From assembly GCF_037042905.1 (NCBI RefSeq), contig NC_087261.1:14210217-14274216 (forward strand): a DNA stretch of 64,000 bases, written 5' to 3'. The stretch comes from Lytechinus pictus. Taxonomy: Eukaryota > Echinodermata > Echinoidea > Temnopleuroida > Toxopneustidae. How positions within the stretch are numbered: the stretch's first letter is position 1; each line of letters begins with the position of its first letter. Below the pieces are notes generated by a model that saw only the letters and a program-made list of their open reading frames with translations, did no database searches and was not told the DNA's origin. A program made the translations under genes and the position numbers. Positions 1 to 12,000 of this stretch are shown in pieces.

Positions 1-129
1 GAACAAGTCTTTTAATTGGTAAAGCTATATGCATTTGGAGTCAGCAGCGCCCTCATTTGGCAAGAATGGTGCAAAAACTCGGAAAAAACAAATCTTCAAA
101 GACGTGAATCTACTCAAAAATTAAAAAAG

Positions 130-1560
130 TATTTTGTAAGCTGCACTTTTTTCAAAATCCATGTCATTTTCATCAAATTCGGCTAAATTGTAGAGGAATG
201 TATATCAAAGGAGTAGGGAATTTAAAAATATGGGGTCCATGTGCTCGTTTTTTAACTATGAGTGTCCAAAGTGATGCGAGTTGGCATGAAAATCGCCCAA
301 AATGCGCCCAAAACGTGCAAAAGTCTAATAATGCCGTCTAAAATACGAATGGTTCCGTAGTTTTGCCCCTAAACATTCAAAATCCATGTCATTTTCATCA
401 TACTCTCCAGATTTGTAGAAAAATATATTCTAAAGACATTAAAATATAAAAAAATACGGGGTCCATGTGCTCGTTTTTAAACTATTGGTGTCCTAAGTGT
501 GACAAGTTGGCTTGAAAATCGCCTAAAAAGCGCCGAAAACATGCAAAAGTCTCTTAAATACCCTCTAAGATGCAAATGGTTCCATATTTCGCTCCCAAAC
601 ATTTAAAATCCATGTCATTTTCATCATACTCTCTAGATTTGTAGAGGAATATATTCTAAAGGCATTAGAATATTAAAAATATGGGGTCCATGTGCTCGTT
701 TTTTAACTATTAGTGTCTAAACGGTTGCGAGTTGGCTTGAAACAGCCCCAAATGCGCCGAAAACAAGCAAAAGTCTCATAATACCGTCCGAAATGTCTAA
801 AATACGAATGATTCCTTAGTGCTGCTCCCAAACATTCAAAATCCATGTCATTTTCATCATACTCTCTAGAATAGTAGAGAAATATATTCTGAAGAAGTTA
901 AGACATTTAAACTATGGGGTCCATGTTCTCGTTTTTAAACTACCAGTGTCTAAACGGTTGCGAGTTGGCTTGAACAGCCCAAAAATGCGCCGAAAACAAA
1001 AGTCTGACAATACCGTCCAAAATGTCTAAAATACGAATGATTCCGTAGTTTTGCTCCCAAACATTCAAAATCCATGTCATTTTCATCATACTCTCTAGAT
1101 TTGTAGAGGAATATATTCTAAAGACGTTAGAATATTAAAAATATGGGGTCCATGTGCTCGTTTTTAAACTATCAGTGTCCAAAGAGTTGCGAGTTGGCTT
1201 GAAACAATCTATAATACGCATAAAACGGGCAAAAGTTTAATACCGTCCAAAATGTCTAAAATACGAATGGTTCCTTAGTCCTGCTCCCAAACATTCAAAA
1301 TCCATGTTATTTTCATCATACTCTCTAGATTAGTAGGGGAATATATTTTGAAGAAGTTAAGACATTTAAACTATGGGGTCCATGTGCTCGTTTTCAAATT
1401 ATCAGTGTCCAAAGTATTGCGAGTTGGCTTAAAAAAGCCCAAAGTGCGCCGAAAACAAGCAAAAGTCTGTTAATACCGTCTAAAATGCGAGTGGTTCCGT
1501 AGTCTAGCTCCCAAACATTGAAAATCCATGTCATTTTCATCATACTTTGCACATAGATAC
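130..1560. repeat. Tandem repeat, unit about 225-233 bp, about 6 copies
   Basis: The phrase ATGTCATTTTCATCA recurs at 161, 386, 612, 845, 1074, 1304 (one change) and 1528, giving periods of 225, 226, 233, 229, 230 and 224. Other landmarks in each unit are TGGGGTCCATG and GTGCTCGTTTT. Units diverge by substitutions and small indels. No open frame spans it. It may continue left of the window. Confidence 0.9.
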
Positions 1561-2790
1561 TTTAGCACCTGAATATTCCAAATATGCAAAAATTAATGCT
1601 TGATTTTTTGCTATAGAGCTTCAAACTTACCCAAAATGGATGATGTTCTTAAGAATTGTGCATCCAAAAGAATTTGGCATTTTTAGACCTCACGAGATCA
1701 CAACAATGAGTTTAAAGCCCTATTAGTCAGTCAAAATCCATGAAAATTTCATCAAATTTGCAATATGATTAATAATTGTATCCGTAAGATGGATAATCTA
1801 TCTATACACAACAAAAAAAGTAAGTCCCCCCTTAAACAAACATCAATAATTTCCGAACCAATGCGAGTTTTTAATATATTTTTACATGAGCGTGTAGGTA
1901 ATTTTATAAGCTATCCTCTGAGTAAATGTCATTGACGTATTTTACGTCATGCTTCAGTGAGCACCATCAAAAGGCAAAAATGTCACTTTTCAAAAGTCAC
2001 AAGCCAAATATCATTACTTTGATTCCATTTTATTGGAACGAATTCCACATTCTCATCATGAAAAATAGTCAGAAGGTTTGTAAAAGGTACTTTCTAAAAG
2101 ACGATACATTTTTTTTTGCTAAATTTCACGGTTGAATAAATACAAGTCCAAATTTGCTATAATTGGATTTTTTACAAATTTCTATCAATAAAAATGATAG
2201 AATATGATGACAGTTATTTTGGGGAAGAGTATCTTCAACAATATTCATCGTTTCACGGTTCAATGAACATTTATTGAAAACCAAAAATACGATTTTCAAA
2301 TATCATAGGCATGTATTGTTTCATTTTGGTAACTGAAAATGATCTTTTCTCAACTTTTTCGCTATGTTCATGACCAATTAACATGCTTCAATGATTCAAA
2401 GGCGTTTAATTAAACATTCACGCTTGAATGAACATGTGGGATGTGATTAGCTCTTTTTTACGTTATTGGAAAAAATGCAATTTCTAACTATGGATATCTG
2501 TCACAAACCTCCTTCCATAGTTCATTTGATTTGATTTTTATGAAAATTCCGATGTTTAATGCATCGGTGATTTTGATGAGAAAGGCTGCACTTTGTGGCC
2601 GTCACATGAAATGCCCTAAATTCATAATTTTTCCACTATTTTGAGTCGGATTTTTTAATGAATACCTGTCTATGTATTGCATGTGTAAAGTCTGTGTTCG
2701 TTGCGTATCTTCTTTTACTAGAATCGCGCAGATATGCGAGTGCGCAGACAAGGGGGACTGCGCTGACTTGGGGGAACTTGCCATACAATC
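1561..2790. other. A+T-rich non-coding stretch
   Basis: No exon, splice-bounded frame or clear repeat was recognised. A few phrases (AAATCCATGAAAATTTCATC near 1,735) echo the preceding tandem repeat, so its first part may be decayed units. Confidence 0.5.
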
Positions 2791-2913
2791 AGTGGCGGCA
2801 TCAGGATTTTCAACTATATGTGTGTGGGGGGGGGGGTGGGGGGCATGCGGAGTGCAAAGGAACTTACACCACCGTGCATGCAACCCCCCCCCCTACCTTG
2901 GTGCCTCCACTGT
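2791..2913. repeat. Small poly-G/poly-C inverted repeat
   Basis: CAGTGGCGGCATCAGG at the left is answered by CTTGGTGCCTCCACTG at the right, with a G run and a C run between. It resembles the dispersed poly-G repeats elsewhere in the window. Confidence 0.5.
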
Positions 2914-2976
2914 ATGACACTGTGTAGCATATCATTAGGTTTTTCCCACTAAAATCAAACAATGAAATTGAACTAC

Positions 2977-3067
2977 CTCTTTCTGCGACGGACTAGTACA
3001 GTGATGATTACAATGAGTAGTACCACAAGACATACTCCGCCTACTGCACCGCCGATCGTCTTCGGTT
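2977..3067 (-). CDS. Transmembrane exon of the fibrinogen/Sushi gene
   Basis: The exon is bounded by CATGCAG and AG|GTAGTT, phase 1 to phase 2. It encodes [11 protein letters not shown], then [15 protein letters not shown], then RRRKR: a 20-residue helix followed by a basic stop-transfer signal, so a type I orientation. The layout and phases match the transmembrane exon at 49,912-49,993 in the neighbouring gene. The phase-2 exit shows that at least one more coding exon follows, and none was found between here and base 1. Confidence 0.8.
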
Positions 3068-6000
3068 CTGCATGACAAAGAAACACACACAAAAAACATC
3101 TCAACTTTTAAGTCCTTTTGATTGTGTCTTTTAGGATAATTCCCGAGGCAACTAGCTTTTTTCCTCGGGTGATTCGTCTTCTTGGGCACGTTGCATAAAG
3201 AGTTGTTATAGAATGGATGGGAAAATCCCTGCAATCTGATTGGTTGAGAGCTATGCAAGAATTTTTACTGGGATGCATGAACGATATCCCGATAATCAAA
3301 ATGATATCCACTGTAAACAAGCTATCGTCCGAAAAGGTCATTGTGATGTCATCGCGCATGTACTGTTACGCTTGTTTACGTCAAAATTTTGAATTTTCGA
3401 TCAAGGCAGAATGAATCAAATAAAGGATGCAAAATGATCTGTAAGTATAAATACGGTACCGTAATTGTCATAGGGATTAAAACTGCCTGCAAACTCGTTA
3501 GTTGAGAAGTCCAGACATATGATCTAACGTTTCAGCTGGGCTGGCTGTGCACAGCCAAATCTCCACTGCAGGCCCAGGCAGCCGTAGGCACTGGCCCCCG
3601 GCGCGGCCCGGGCATACACACACAGCTATTGGAGGTCTGAGGCTGCCTCATACCGGTACTCACACTAGATCTAGACTAGTCAATGCAAAGCTGTATCTGG
3701 CATTTTGGGTATATGATATGCCTTTGTGCCAACATATTATCAATTTAGGCATACATATTTATGTAGTCCAGGGTTATCAAAGGGTCTGCATTACATTTTG
3801 GTATTTTCATGCATCCGGTAATAAATCATGCGTCCAGTAAAAAAAATCATGCGTCCAGTAAAAAAAATCATGCGTCCAGTAAATATTTTCATGCGTCCAG
3901 TAAATTGAATTTACCGGACGCATGAAATTATCATGCATCCGGTAAATCATTAATTTTTGTGGTTTATTCAATAATTTTTTTCCATTCTATAAAACAGATG
4001 ATGCATGGGTTTCTTTCGTGGGTCAGTGGAACTGTGTGCACGCGGTAACTTTGGCATTATGGTCTAAACCCACTCGGCTGCGCCTCGTGGGTTAAACCAT
4101 GCCAAAGTTACCTTGTGCACACAGTTCCTACTGACCCACTCTAACCCAGGCATCATTTGTATACAATCAAACGCAACTTTAAAATTTAAACGCAACCTGA
4201 CCAGAAGCGTCGTTCGTGACTTGTGCATGATTTATTGACTTGCATCTAAACGAAAACCGGTTTTCAAAATAGGTGTTTCTCTTTGCTGGAGCTATTTATT
4301 TATTGATCTATTTATTTATTTGAGTTAAATAATTAAGATCATTCTAGTTGATATAGCGGAAGTCAAAAGTGTGTGTCGGGGGGGGGGGGCGTTAAAAAAA
4401 AAATTATAGTAAACAACAGGGGTGGCATTCTGAAAATTGTCTTAACTTTTTTTTAAGTCAGCAAGATAACAGCTCGCTAAAATTCTCTTAAATTGGTATT
4501 CTGAAAATTGTCTTATCTCTCTAAGGACGTCCCCTATTTTATCTCTGACACGCCCAATATTTCATCATCAACCAATCATTAAGCTTGTTATATGCTTAGG
4601 TCAACCAATAGAAGTGTCTCTTCTGAAAAATAATGAAGCGCATTGTTGATATGAGGCGTGATTTCCTTGCGCCCTCCGACGCTTATGCTAGTGCGCTTCT
4701 GTGCTAGAAATACACGTGGCTCTTCTCAGAGAAATATTTTCTATGAAAAGATTCATCGTATCGAAGACCAATTTTTAATTGCTGAAAAGTCTACCAATCC
4801 GTCGTTATAATGTCTTTGGAATGTCTCCTTTTGTAAAAACATGAAGGTTCTTGCGGGATGCAGCAAGAAATAATTATTGCAGACGGACAAATATCGCATG
4901 CGACAATAAGTTACAATAGCCCCCTACCTCTTTTTTCTTGTATTTTGCAAGGAAGTTAACAGAACGCAAAGATCCTACATAGATTGAATCCTGTATAGTG
5001 ATTGGCTCGAATAGCATCATGTGACCAAATATATTTCTACTATGATGTTGCGTGACGTCAGACCTCGATATATTTTTCGCTATACCAATATTCTGACGTC
5101 ATTATTTCAGAAAACTTTATATTCAGCTAAACTCTCGGGCGCACCGGCCAGCGAGCTCTCTATCTCGGGCAAGTCCCGCGATGCGTCGGCGCAGGCACTC
5201 ATCTGCGTTCCGTTAAGCGCGGTGGCTAAAAAAAAAGTAGGTAATTCAAAGCAAGTAACCGGACTTTGCTAGCTCGGCGCATAGATTTTGGTTATAGATT
5301 ATTAAAAGTAGGATATAAAACAAATATATCAGGTGTTTCATTCGAAAGCATAGTGAAAATTATTAATCCTCGGTTGGACTGGCAAAACTACTATATTTCC
5401 CTCGGGGCTTCGCCCCTCGGGAAAAATAGTAATTGCCAGACCAACCTCGGATAAATAATTCCGCTATACTTTCTCAAAGCCTGGGGCGGTATTCTGAAAA
5501 CGTTCTTATCTTAATTTTGTTCTTATCTACGTCACGTTCTCAAATTGGTATTCTGAAAACGTTCTTATCTTTTTCTTATCTTTTGTTCTTATCTTTTTCT
5601 TATCTTGCTTTCCATCGATGCTGAGCGCGTAAATTTATAATTCGCGCATATGATACAAAAGCGCGCTAAAAGATAAGAACAAAATAAAGATAAGTGGTAT
5701 TCTGAAAACGTTCTTATCTTTTTTCTTTCTTATCTCTTTACGATATTTATGATAATATTTAAGATAGCTAGAGGGTTATCACATCTCACGATGTCCGCGT
5801 TCTTTCTTGCTTAAAATCGATGGCCACTAGTAGTAACAAGTACCCACAAGTATTCCTCCCACCCTTTCTTTCATTCACCCTTTATTTTCCCGTCTCTTTT
5901 TTATATCCCTTTTCTCTCTCTTTCTTTCTTTCTTTTCTTTTTCTTCCTTTCTATCTGTTTGTCTTTTTCCTTTCTCTCATTCTTCATTTATATCCTTTGT

Positions 6001-9000
6001 TCTATTCTTTTGAATATTTTAACTTCTTCCTCATATTTCTTATGCGTTATTTTATTTATTATTTATTTTTCTTCCTTTTTTATTTTCCCTTTACGATTTT
6101 GAACCTTTTTTCTTTACTAAGTTTTTATTTTTTATTTCCCCTTTTCTCTCTCTCTTTCTTTCTGTTTTTCTTTTCCTTTCTTCGTTCACTTTAACTTTTG
6201 TAATCTTTTTATTTCTTCATTCTTTTTCTTTCGTCTTTATATATTTTTTTCTTTATTCATTTTTCCGCTCATTCTTTTTTTTTTCTTTCTCTTATAATTT
6301 TTTTTTCATTTTTTTCTCTTTTTTTTCACTCGTTCGCTTGCTCTTTTTTTTCATTCTTTTTATTTCTGCTTTATGACACTAAATGTGTGCCTTATTTAGG
6401 CCTACTTTCTTCTTTCTTTATTATAATTTATTTTTTTCTCATTCTTATTTCGTTCGTTCTTTATTTCCTCTTTCTCTATTAATTCTTAAAAATCTTTTTC
6501 TTTATTCTTTCCATTAATCTTTCTTCGTATTTTCATTCATTCTTTAATTTTCTTGCCTTTCAATTTCCCTTTCTTTTTCTTTCCTTCTTTGAATTTACCT
6601 TTCTTTTTATCTTTATTTAGTTTTTAATTTTGCTTTAATTTTCCTTTCATCTTTTATCTTCTCTCTCTTGTCTCTTTCTTTCTTTGTTTCTTTTTCGCTC
6701 TCTTTCTTTATTTCTTTGTTTCATTTTCCCTTTTTTGTTTCTTCCTTCACTCTTTTACATTTTATTCCTTCCTCTTCTCTTTTTTTAACTTTCTTTCATT
6801 CGTTTTTTCTAACTTTTTTCGGTTCTTTATTATTTCATTTTATCCTTTTTAATCTTTTCATTTTGTCCTTTTTCGTTTTTTTTTCCTTTAAGTTTTTTTT
6901 TCTCTTCCTTCTTTATTTTTCCTTCAATATTTTATAATTGATTATCATTCTATTTAACCCTCCTTTTTCTTTCTTGTATTCTTTCCTTTTTTATTTCTTT
7001 TGATTTCGTAAATTTTCTTTTAAGTTATTTTGCTTGCTTTCTTTCGTTTACCTTTTCTTTTTTTCATTGTTTTCTGCTTTGATCCTTTCATTTTTTTTTT
7101 CTTCTTCATTATGACCTTTTTCTGTCTTCTTACTTACCTACTTACTTTCTTTCCTCCTGTGTTATTCTTTATTCGTAACTGCTTTATTTACCTTTTTTCT
7201 TTCTTTCTTTCTTTCTTTCAATTCTTTCTTTCTTTTGTGCACGTGTCTCGAAATAATAATCAGTCATTGCGTATAAAATGCCTATTTCGCGCAATGCGCC
7301 AGAAACAGTGTACGCGCAGCGCCCATGATCTTCTCTTCATATTAGGAACGCTTCTATTGGTTAAACTGCCTATATAAAGCGCAATTTGATTGGTAATATC
7401 TTAATAATGGGCGTGTTGAAGTTAAGAAGGAGGCAGTCCTTACAGAGATAAGAACGCGTTAAGAAGATTTTCAGAATACAGGGGAGCGTTTCATCAACAT
7501 TTTTGTCCGACATGTTGTCAGATCTGACATCTTTCCTTGATTTTGATTGGCTGATAAGCAATGTTACTATGGTAACTGTCGGATAAAACAGGACTTGTCG
7601 GATAAAACGTCCGACAAGTCCTTTCATGAAACGCCCCCCCCCCCGATTTGCAATGATTTTAGCGTCTTCTTATCTCATTGAGATAAGAACAAAGATAAGA
7701 ACAAAGATAAGATCGTTTTCAGAATACCACCCCAGATGTATTTGTTCATTATCTCGATATGTTATCTTGCGCAAGATATTTATGCGCCGTTTTTAACTTT
7801 ACGCATAATTCTAACGTTAGCTCTGACATCATACGCGCTCAGGGAAAGTTACAAGAATAGATACAAGAATTTTCGGAATACGGATTTTATTGTAACTCTA
7901 AAGATACAAGAATATTTCTCTTAAGACAATTTTCAGAATACGGTCAATATGTAAAATCACTTAAATTTAGGGCATATATATCAACTATGTGCAGTCAGTC
8001 CGCAAGCCCTGAAAAAGTAGCTTCTTTTATCCAAGTGATATTCATGACTAGAGGGTTTTTGCATAGTTAATGAGCTTGGTGCGAACCAAAACACCTCTTT
8101 TTATTCGGCCATTGCTGCTCTAAATATTGACCAAATTTCATGTTTTTGATATCTTTGTAAAGAAGAAGAATCATTCTTTTAGGTCATGTGTTTGGATTTT
8201 AAAAAAAAATGTTGTAATATAGGAAAAACCTTTGATCTAAAACATGAAACAAAATATTTTTTTTATGCAACAAAAGTTGTTGTTTTCACACTTAATTTCT
8301 GTTTGGGCACAAATGATTTTTAAATCATGATAAAGCTGAAGATCTAAGCTTTAATATGTTATAATTTTTATAAGAAGATGTATTTTAGATGGGTCAGCAG
8401 CCAGCTTTTCATAGGCCAAGTACATTTTGCAGCTCAAAAACAAGAATACTGCGCTCTGATTGGTCATAGAGACCACACACCCGCGCAAATTCCAATGTTC
8501 CCCACACTGGGCCTCTGCGAGGTCACACTCACCATGTGGTAATCTCTTCAAATTACCCGCGCCTGTTTGTTTTGAAAACAATATTCAGCCAATCAGAACT
8601 CTGGATTTTATGTTACTCAGAAATTTCAGAAATCTCGTCTTGCATCTTTATGGAAAAAGCTGGCTGCTGACCCATCTAAAAGATGCCACATATCAAGATT
8701 GACATTGTAAGAAAGTATAGATTTTGAGCTTTCTGATGATATAAATAATGTTGGTGCCTAAAACACAAAATGTTGCACAATTTGCAAGTGAAAACAGAGG
8801 AAGAAAATTCTGTTTGATGCATCTTTTCAGGTAAAAAAAATCACTTATTTATCAAAATATTTCATTCAAAAGAAATAATCAATATAAAAGAGTAACATTT
8901 ATTCTTGCCCATGGTACAAAAATAATCAATATTACTCAAGGAGAAAGTGGTTAAATTCTTTGAGAAAGAAAGTCTCACAATTCACGAGATTTTGCAGGGA

Positions 9001-12000
9001 CATGAATTCAGCCACGAGAGGACTTGGATAAATCTTGCTCATTAACACAGGGGCTTGCGGACTGACTGTGTGTTAATTGTTTACCTGCCAGTCTATTATT
9101 ATTACTGCTATCTATTTCACATGAGACGTTCGAGGGATTCCAACGGCCACCATCCATACAGGTAATAGTCGGTGGTTCGATGTTGACGTTGAAGCCGGTG
9201 TCGCACATAATTTCCAGAACATCACCCGGGCTATAGTAGATCGCCATGGTTCCGTTGTACCGAGTACCGATTCGCAGTTGCGGTCGACTGCAAATGGTTT
9301 GAACTGGATAAAACGAAATTTATATCATACCAAATTCAATACCTTAAATAACGATTATGTCATGGACGTAAACACTTGACTTCACCTATTATGGTGTGTG
9401 TGTGGGGGGGGGGGGCATTGGCGGCGGAAGCAAAAAAATTTAGGGGGGGCCATCTGAAATTTTTGGATGGACACAGGGACAAAATTTAACAAGCCCCCCC
9501 CCAAAAAAAAAATTTCAGGGGGGCCCACGTCAATTTAGGGGGGACGCAGGAAACAAAATTGATAAGCAAAAAAAAAAAAAAGGTTATCAACAAAAAATTT
9601 AGGGGGGACCGTTTCGCCGCCTATGGTGGGGGGGGGGGGGGTCGTGAATACCTCTCCACCCACAAAAAATTTGCTGCTTGAATTTAGGCCAGTGACTCGT
9701 TCCTCATTTATGACGTCGTGAAAGAGAGAGATAGGTGTGGATGGGGTATTTTCCTATTTTCGGATATGAAACACTTTCTGGAAGGTCATTCGTTTAGCAT
9801 GACATAAATTGCGCAAGACAAGGAAACTTAATTTAAGGGGGTGAATGGCCATCAGTGCGCACTGTCTCTCATTGACTGCGTGTTACACATATTTCTAGTC
9901 TTAATATACTTTTGAGATAATGATTTAGTAGTACTGAGGATATAAATAATTATTTTATTTCTGTAGAGCTGTTGCGGCTTTGTGGATAAGTCAGCGGGCT
10001 TTGAACCACACGGTCCGGGGTTCAAATCCCTCCGCAGCACTTGCGTCCTTTGGCAAGGCGTTTATCTACATTTGCCACTTTTCACCCAGGTATAGGTACC
10101 CTGCATGTAAGAAGGAATTCCTTGAATGCCCGATGCGCCCGATCAGGGTAGCCGTGCTTAAGCCGGGGTAATAGTATGCAGTGCTTTGAAACATTTGTAT
10201 TAAGCGCTATATAAATGTTGCATATTATTATTATCATTACTATTATTATCATCATGATCTAAAATATTTGTTTAGAGGAAAGGTCCCCGTTTCGCTTGGT
10301 AACATAATTATTGCGATATGAATGCATTGACTGGTGAATCGTTCAAGTGGGCCTATATATGACAAGACTACTGCTCAGAATGTTGCATTGTGGGTACTAA
10401 ACCTGGCCAGGTATGAATAGATGAGCACTCGGGCGAGGCTTTTAAGGATGCTGCACGCCACAACTGGGCGTTGCAACGCGTTGAGGCGTGCACGTGTAAT
10501 CAAAGCTACATGTGGACCTGTGGACGACCTGATGCAGTGGTTCGAGGTTTGAGCCCTGGTCACATCTATCGGAAGGTCTCTCCCAAACGTTGATATTAGT
10601 TTTCACAACAGCTACGCTGATGCTTTCTGGGACGTAGAGAATTTGTTATCAAATGCCCTTTGTGACAATTATGTCTTTGTCGAGGGTCAGTGAATTTATT
10701 TTTTTTCTCGACAAAATATGTGATTTTAGGAAAGCTTACTTGGCCCGAATTCACAAGGACGGTTTTCAATTCATGGTTTATGCATTTTCATCCTTAAATT
10801 AAACGAAAACAAAATAAATTACACGTCGTAGTGGTAACTGTCGCATTGACCATGGCCGATGATGTAATACAAACAGCAGTATTTGCCTTTACTGCTGTTG
10901 CTGCATCTGATTTTAAATGGAAGTGCAAGAGTTATGATAATCATGGTTATAATGCACAGTAAAAAAAATTATACAACGCTGTTTACTATATGAACCTTAC
11001 AGTAATTGTTTAAACAGTTTAAAAAAGTGTTTAAATCTTAAGCAACAAAATTTTAATTTTCAATATCTGATTTTCAATAAATCAAACATGATTGTTTAAA
11101 CGGTTAAACAAATACTGTAAGGTTCATATAGTAAACAGCGTTGTATAAGATCTTAAACAGCGTTTTTACTGTGTGTAATAATAATGTACATCATCAACAA
11201 CAGTACGAACAAAAACTGTTAGTTTGTAGTATTTAAAGGAGCCACCATTTCCTGACAAAATATGGGACTTTAGGACATGTATGATGGGCCGAATTCACAA
11301 GGACGGTTTAAGCATATTTCATCCTTGACTTAAATGAAAATAAAATTACTTACACGGCATGGAGGAAACTGTACCATTGACCGTGGCCGATGATGTCATA
11401 CTTATAACAGTAGTTGGCGTTACTTTTGTTGCAGATAAATCTGAGTGTGAATGGAAGTGCAAGAGTGATGATAATTATGGTTATAATGTAATAATCATTT
11501 AATTTTGACGGGCCTTGAGGGGAGCATCAAATATATTGTCCACAAAAGAATCATATTGGCCCGAGTCTTTACACGAGGGCAATATGGTTCTTTTATGGGC
11601 AATATATTTGATGTTTCCCGAAAGAAGAGCAAGTCAATATTTTCATTATTATCCAAATGAGACATCTAGAGCAAAAATCGTGAAAATTTAGATATTTTAC
11701 CTTTTAAGAAATCAATGTGATTCTTTTTTTTTCATGTTGATCAGACTGTGCTTGTAAGCTAAACCATTGTGACGTATTTGAAATGTTGCAGCTTCCATCT
11801 TTATTGACATTTACCGTGTTTACACTTGATCGGCTTTTGGTTCAGAGCCAAAAGCCGATGCAGAATCGGCTTTTGGTTTATCTTGCACTGTGTTTACACG
11901 CTGCTACAGCTCGCGGTTCAGAACCGCGAGCCGATGCAAAAACCTGAAATGATACGCACACCAACAATATACGTCATAATAAAGACAACACTGGATCCGT

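Larger units (their letters stand above)
4421..7945. mobile_element. Outer inverted-repeat element (nested)
   Basis: The left edge (GGCATTCTGAAAATTGTCTTA) has a reverse complement at 7,918-7,943 (TTAAGACAATTTTCAGAATAC). A related element with its own termini lies inside at 5,481-7,735. No transposase frame was seen, so this is a non-autonomous element if it is one unit. The flanks show no clear target duplication. Confidence 0.45.
10680..11495. repeat. Tandem duplication of a linker exon with its intron flanks
   Basis: The blocks at about 10,690-10,955 and 11,250-11,490 align over GGCCCGAATTCACAAGGACGG, then TGGCCGATGATGT and GGAAGTGCAAGAGT. Each block holds one Ser/Thr-rich exon on the minus strand. 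The spacer contains a fold-back MITE. Confidence 0.85.

Noticed and set aside
130..4160. CRISPR-like array from regularly spaced repeats (0.1-1.6 kb and 3.8-3.96 kb)
   Set aside because: Units are long and continuous with no unique spacers, and the context is a eukaryotic genome with introns.
5820..7377. Open frames of 89-124 codons rich in Phe, Leu and Ser, looking like multi-pass membrane proteins
   Set aside because: They arise from the T/C-only composition of the tract. No start context, no variation in codon position and no known domain.
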